Of a stretch of 40,473 bases of DNA, positions 38,518 to 40,473 are shown in pieces. The position numbers and the translations under genes were made by a program. The first letter of the stretch is position 1. The number at the start of each line of letters is the position of its first letter. The stretch covers positions 1-40,473 of the forward strand of contig CAMBKU010000019.1 in the NCBI GenBank assembly GCA_945868305.1. Direction: 5' to 3'. Source of the stretch: an uncultured Lachnospiraceae bacterium. GTDB taxonomy: Bacteria; Bacillota; Clostridia; Lachnospirales; Lachnospiraceae. Below the pieces are notes generated by a model. The model searched no databases. It was not told the DNA's origin and saw only the letters and a list, made by a program, of their open reading frames with translations.

Positions 38518-38832
38518 ATGACGATTCGACCAGTTGATCTGAATGGAATGGTGCAAAGGTCTCAGGATGTCAGTGCATTAAAACAGCAGGAAGATGCGAA
38601 GCCTATGGTAGATCAGCAGAATATTCAGACACATTTCGGAAAACAGGGTGAGCAGAAATTAAAGCAGGTGGTTCATGCAGATGACAGTAATGAGCCGGAG
38701 TATCGCTATGATGCGAAAGAAAAGGGAAATTCCCAGTATGAGCAGCAGAAGAACGGAAAAAAGAAAAAGAAAAAAGAAGACGGTCAGATAAAAACGAAGG
38801 GAATGTCCGGCGGATTTGACATTCGGATATAA
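38518..38832 (+). CDS. Small Lys/Gln-rich hypothetical protein
   Basis: RBS GAGGTGATA; 104 aa, intact ORF tightly spaced in the operon; KKKKKKEDG tract. Confidence 0.7.
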   Translation: MTIRPVDLNGMVQRSQDVSALKQQEDAKPMVDQQNIQTHFGKQGEQKLKQVVHADDSNEPEYRYDAKEKGNSQYEQQKNGKKKKKKEDGQIKTKGMSGGFDIRI

Positions 38833-38847
38833 AGGAGTATTACAGCA

Positions 38848-39636
38848 ATGACAGGATTAGAAATTACCCTTTTACTGGTTGGTATAGTATTTATGATTGG
38901 AAGTTTTCTGATTACGGAGAAGCTATCCAATTCGGAACTGGATAAAGTATCAGAATTAAGCGAAGATGAGATGCGTAAGATTTTAGAGCGGGAGCTTCAG
39001 GCAGCGCAGGAAAAAATCGACGCTCAAATTGAAAAGTCGATTGAGGGTTCAATTGAACAGTCAGCAGATCGGGTTGATCGTGCACTGGAAAAAGAAACCA
39101 ATGCGAAGATTATGGCTATCAGTGAATTTTCCGATACAGTGATGGAAAATATGAATAAAACGCATAATGAGATTATGTTCTTGTATAGTATGCTAAATGA
39201 CAAACATGCGGCAATGACACAGTATGCAGAAGAATTGCAGAAAATGATGTCTGAGCTGGATGAAAAGAAGGTATCTGTAGATGCATCGCTTTCCGATTGC
39301 GTAGAAGAATTTGAAATACGCTTAAAAGAGCGTGAAGATGCAATCATGGAAGATGTTGAGATGAAAGCTGCACAACTAAAAGAGGCTCTTACCCCGCCGG
39401 AGCCGGAGGAACCGGAATATCTGGAAATGCCGGAGATAGAATTTTCAGAGGAAGAAGAAGTAGAGGAAGCGAAAAACGTAGAAATGACCGCAGAGCCGGA
39501 AGAAATCAATCATAATGCAGTGATTCTGGAACTTCACAAACAGGGAATGACTGATCTGGAGATTGCCAAGGAGCTCGGACTGGGCATGGGTGAAGTGAAA
39601 TTGGTATTAGGTTTATTCAGAGAGGAAGAAGCATAG
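38848..39636 (+). CDS. Membrane-anchored coiled-coil protein with C-terminal HTH-like motif (DUF6115-like; SwrB-like position)
   Basis: N-terminal TM, long coiled coil, C-terminal ILELHKQGMTDLEIAKELGLGMGEVKLVLGLF; between sigD and rpsB. Confidence 0.72.
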   Translation: MTGLEITLLLVGIVFMIGSFLITEKLSNSELDKVSELSEDEMRKILERELQAAQEKIDAQIEKSIEGSIEQSADRVDRALEKETNAKIMAISEFSDTVMENMNKTHNEIMFLYSMLNDKHAAMTQYAEELQKMMSELDEKKVSVDASLSDCVEEFEIRLKEREDAIMEDVEMKAAQLKEALTPPEPEEPEYLEMPEIEFSEEEEVEEAKNVEMTAEPEEINHNAVILELHKQGMTDLEIAKELGLGMGEVKLVLGLFREEEA

Positions 39637-40232
39637 TGAAGTTAAAGTATTATTTAAGAGGACTTGGAATAGGTATCATTATCACCACACTTATTTTGAC
39701 AGTTGTCCTTTCCGGTGGAAAAGAAAAACTATCGGATGAAGAAATTATACAGAGAGCGGAAGCACTTGGAATGGTCATGGTTGATACAGAAGAAACAGAG
39801 CAGAATGATGAAATGGTAGATGACACAGAAGCTGCTACAGAGGAACAAACGGCGAAAGAGACTGAGCCTGTTTCCCTAGTTGATACAGAGACAAGCGCGG
39901 AAGAAGAACAGACAACGGAACAAAACGTGGAAGGGGTACTGGAATCCGAAGAAGTGCCGGATGCAGAGGAAAATATACCTGCAAAACCAGAAAATGCAGA
40001 ACAGACGACTACAGTGCCACAGGCATCGGCAGAGGTTTCTTTTACGGTCAGTGCAGGTGAATCTTCGGATACAGTCGCGTTTAATTTGTATAAAGCAGGA
40101 ATTATTGATGATGCCACTGCATTTAACAGTTATATGGTGAAAAATGGATATGACAGCAGACTTCGTACCGGAACTTTTCAGATAAAAACAGGTTCGACTT
40201 ATGATGAGGTTTTAAAAATTCTGGCACCATAA
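39636..40232 (+). CDS. Membrane-anchored protein with C-terminal MltG/YceG-like small domain (GTG start)
   Basis: N-terminal TM, acidic linker, VSFTVSAGESSDTVAFNLYKAGIIDDATAFNSYMVKNGYDSRLRTGTFQIKTGSTYDEVLKIL. Confidence 0.75.
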   Translation: MKLKYYLRGLGIGIIITTLILTVVLSGGKEKLSDEEIIQRAEALGMVMVDTEETEQNDEMVDDTEAATEEQTAKETEPVSLVDTETSAEEEQTTEQNVEGVLESEEVPDAEENIPAKPENAEQTTTVPQASAEVSFTVSAGESSDTVAFNLYKAGIIDDATAFNSYMVKNGYDSRLRTGTFQIKTGSTYDEVLKILAP

Positions 40233-40247
40233 AAATATGGAAAAATA

Positions 40248-40280
40248 CACAAAAGCCCTTGCATAGCAGGGGCTTTTGTG
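40248..40280. terminator. Bidirectional-type intrinsic terminator at the end of the fla/che operon
   Basis: CACAAAAGCCCTTGC-ATA-GCAGGGGCTTTTGTG: 15-bp stem with a single wobble and flanking A/T tracts. Confidence 0.9.
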
Positions 40281-40287
40281 ATATACT
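40259..40287 (+). promoter_or_regulatory. Candidate rpsB promoter TTGCAT-N17-TATACT overlapping the terminator
   Basis: -35-like 40259-40264 within the terminator stem/loop; -10 40282-40287. Confidence 0.5.
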
Positions 40288-40426
40288 ACAAAAGTTGCAG
40301 AGCGCTTATCCGAGAAACGCCCGGATGAGTTGCAAAAAAAGACACATATGCAGATGGTAGGATGGGTGCCGAAAGGTTATCTTACGAAGGAAGCATATGG
40401 ATGAAAAACCAATTGGAGGTAGAAAC

Positions 40427-40473
40427 ATGAGCGTTATTTCAATGAAACAGTTATTAGAAGCAGGTGTTCATTT
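40427..40473 (+). CDS. rpsB: 30S ribosomal protein S2 (5' end, truncated by the window)
   Basis: MSVISMKQLLEAGVHF with RBS TTGGAGG; canonical S2 N terminus. Confidence 0.95.
   Translation, partial: MSVISMKQLLEAGVH

Noticed and set aside
1-40473. Mobile elements, prophage, CRISPR, defence genes
   Set aside because: No transposase, integrase, repeat-spacer array or defence-type domain seen in any ORF; the region is continuous housekeeping and fla/che synteny.

Overview
The window is a single, entirely + strand chromosomal locus from a low-GC, Gram-positive, motile anaerobe, most like Clostridia/Lachnospiraceae (inferred from protein character and synteny). Order: comM/yifB - dprA - topA - codY, then a nearly uninterrupted fla/che operon of about 34 kb: flgB-flgC-fliE-fliF-fliG-fliH-fliI-fliJ-motE-like-fliK-flgD-TIGR02530-like-flgE-flbD-motA-motB-fliL-fliM-fliY-cheY-fliO-fliP-fliQ-fliR-flhB-flhA-flhF-flhG-PilZ(YcgR-like)-cheB-cheA-cheW-cheC-cheD-small TM protein-sigD/fliA-fapA(DUF342)-small basic protein-SwrB-position coiled-coil protein-MltG-like anchored protein. 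It ends at a strong bidirectional hairpin terminator and the start of rpsB. No CRISPR, tRNA, rRNA or mobile element was recognised, and minus-strand ORFs look like shadows. Most notable observations: (1) cheA is split by one in-frame TGA in the P2 region, giving an Hpt ORF and a P3-P4-P5 kinase ORF in the same frame; (2) FlgD appears to carry a C-terminal helical domain resembling repeats of Gram-positive surface proteins; (3) a CodY-box-like palindrome sits between the -35 and -10 of the codY promoter; (4) a perfect 12-bp (14 with wobble) hairpin plus a 14-nt palindrome lies between cheW and cheC; (5) the fla/che promoter region has TACA-type repeats and an A/T-tract dyad over the -35; (6) an in-frame 15-bp minisatellite lies in fliY; (7) a terminator/promoter composite precedes rpsB. 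All calls come from reading the sequence and recalled family knowledge; no database search was run.
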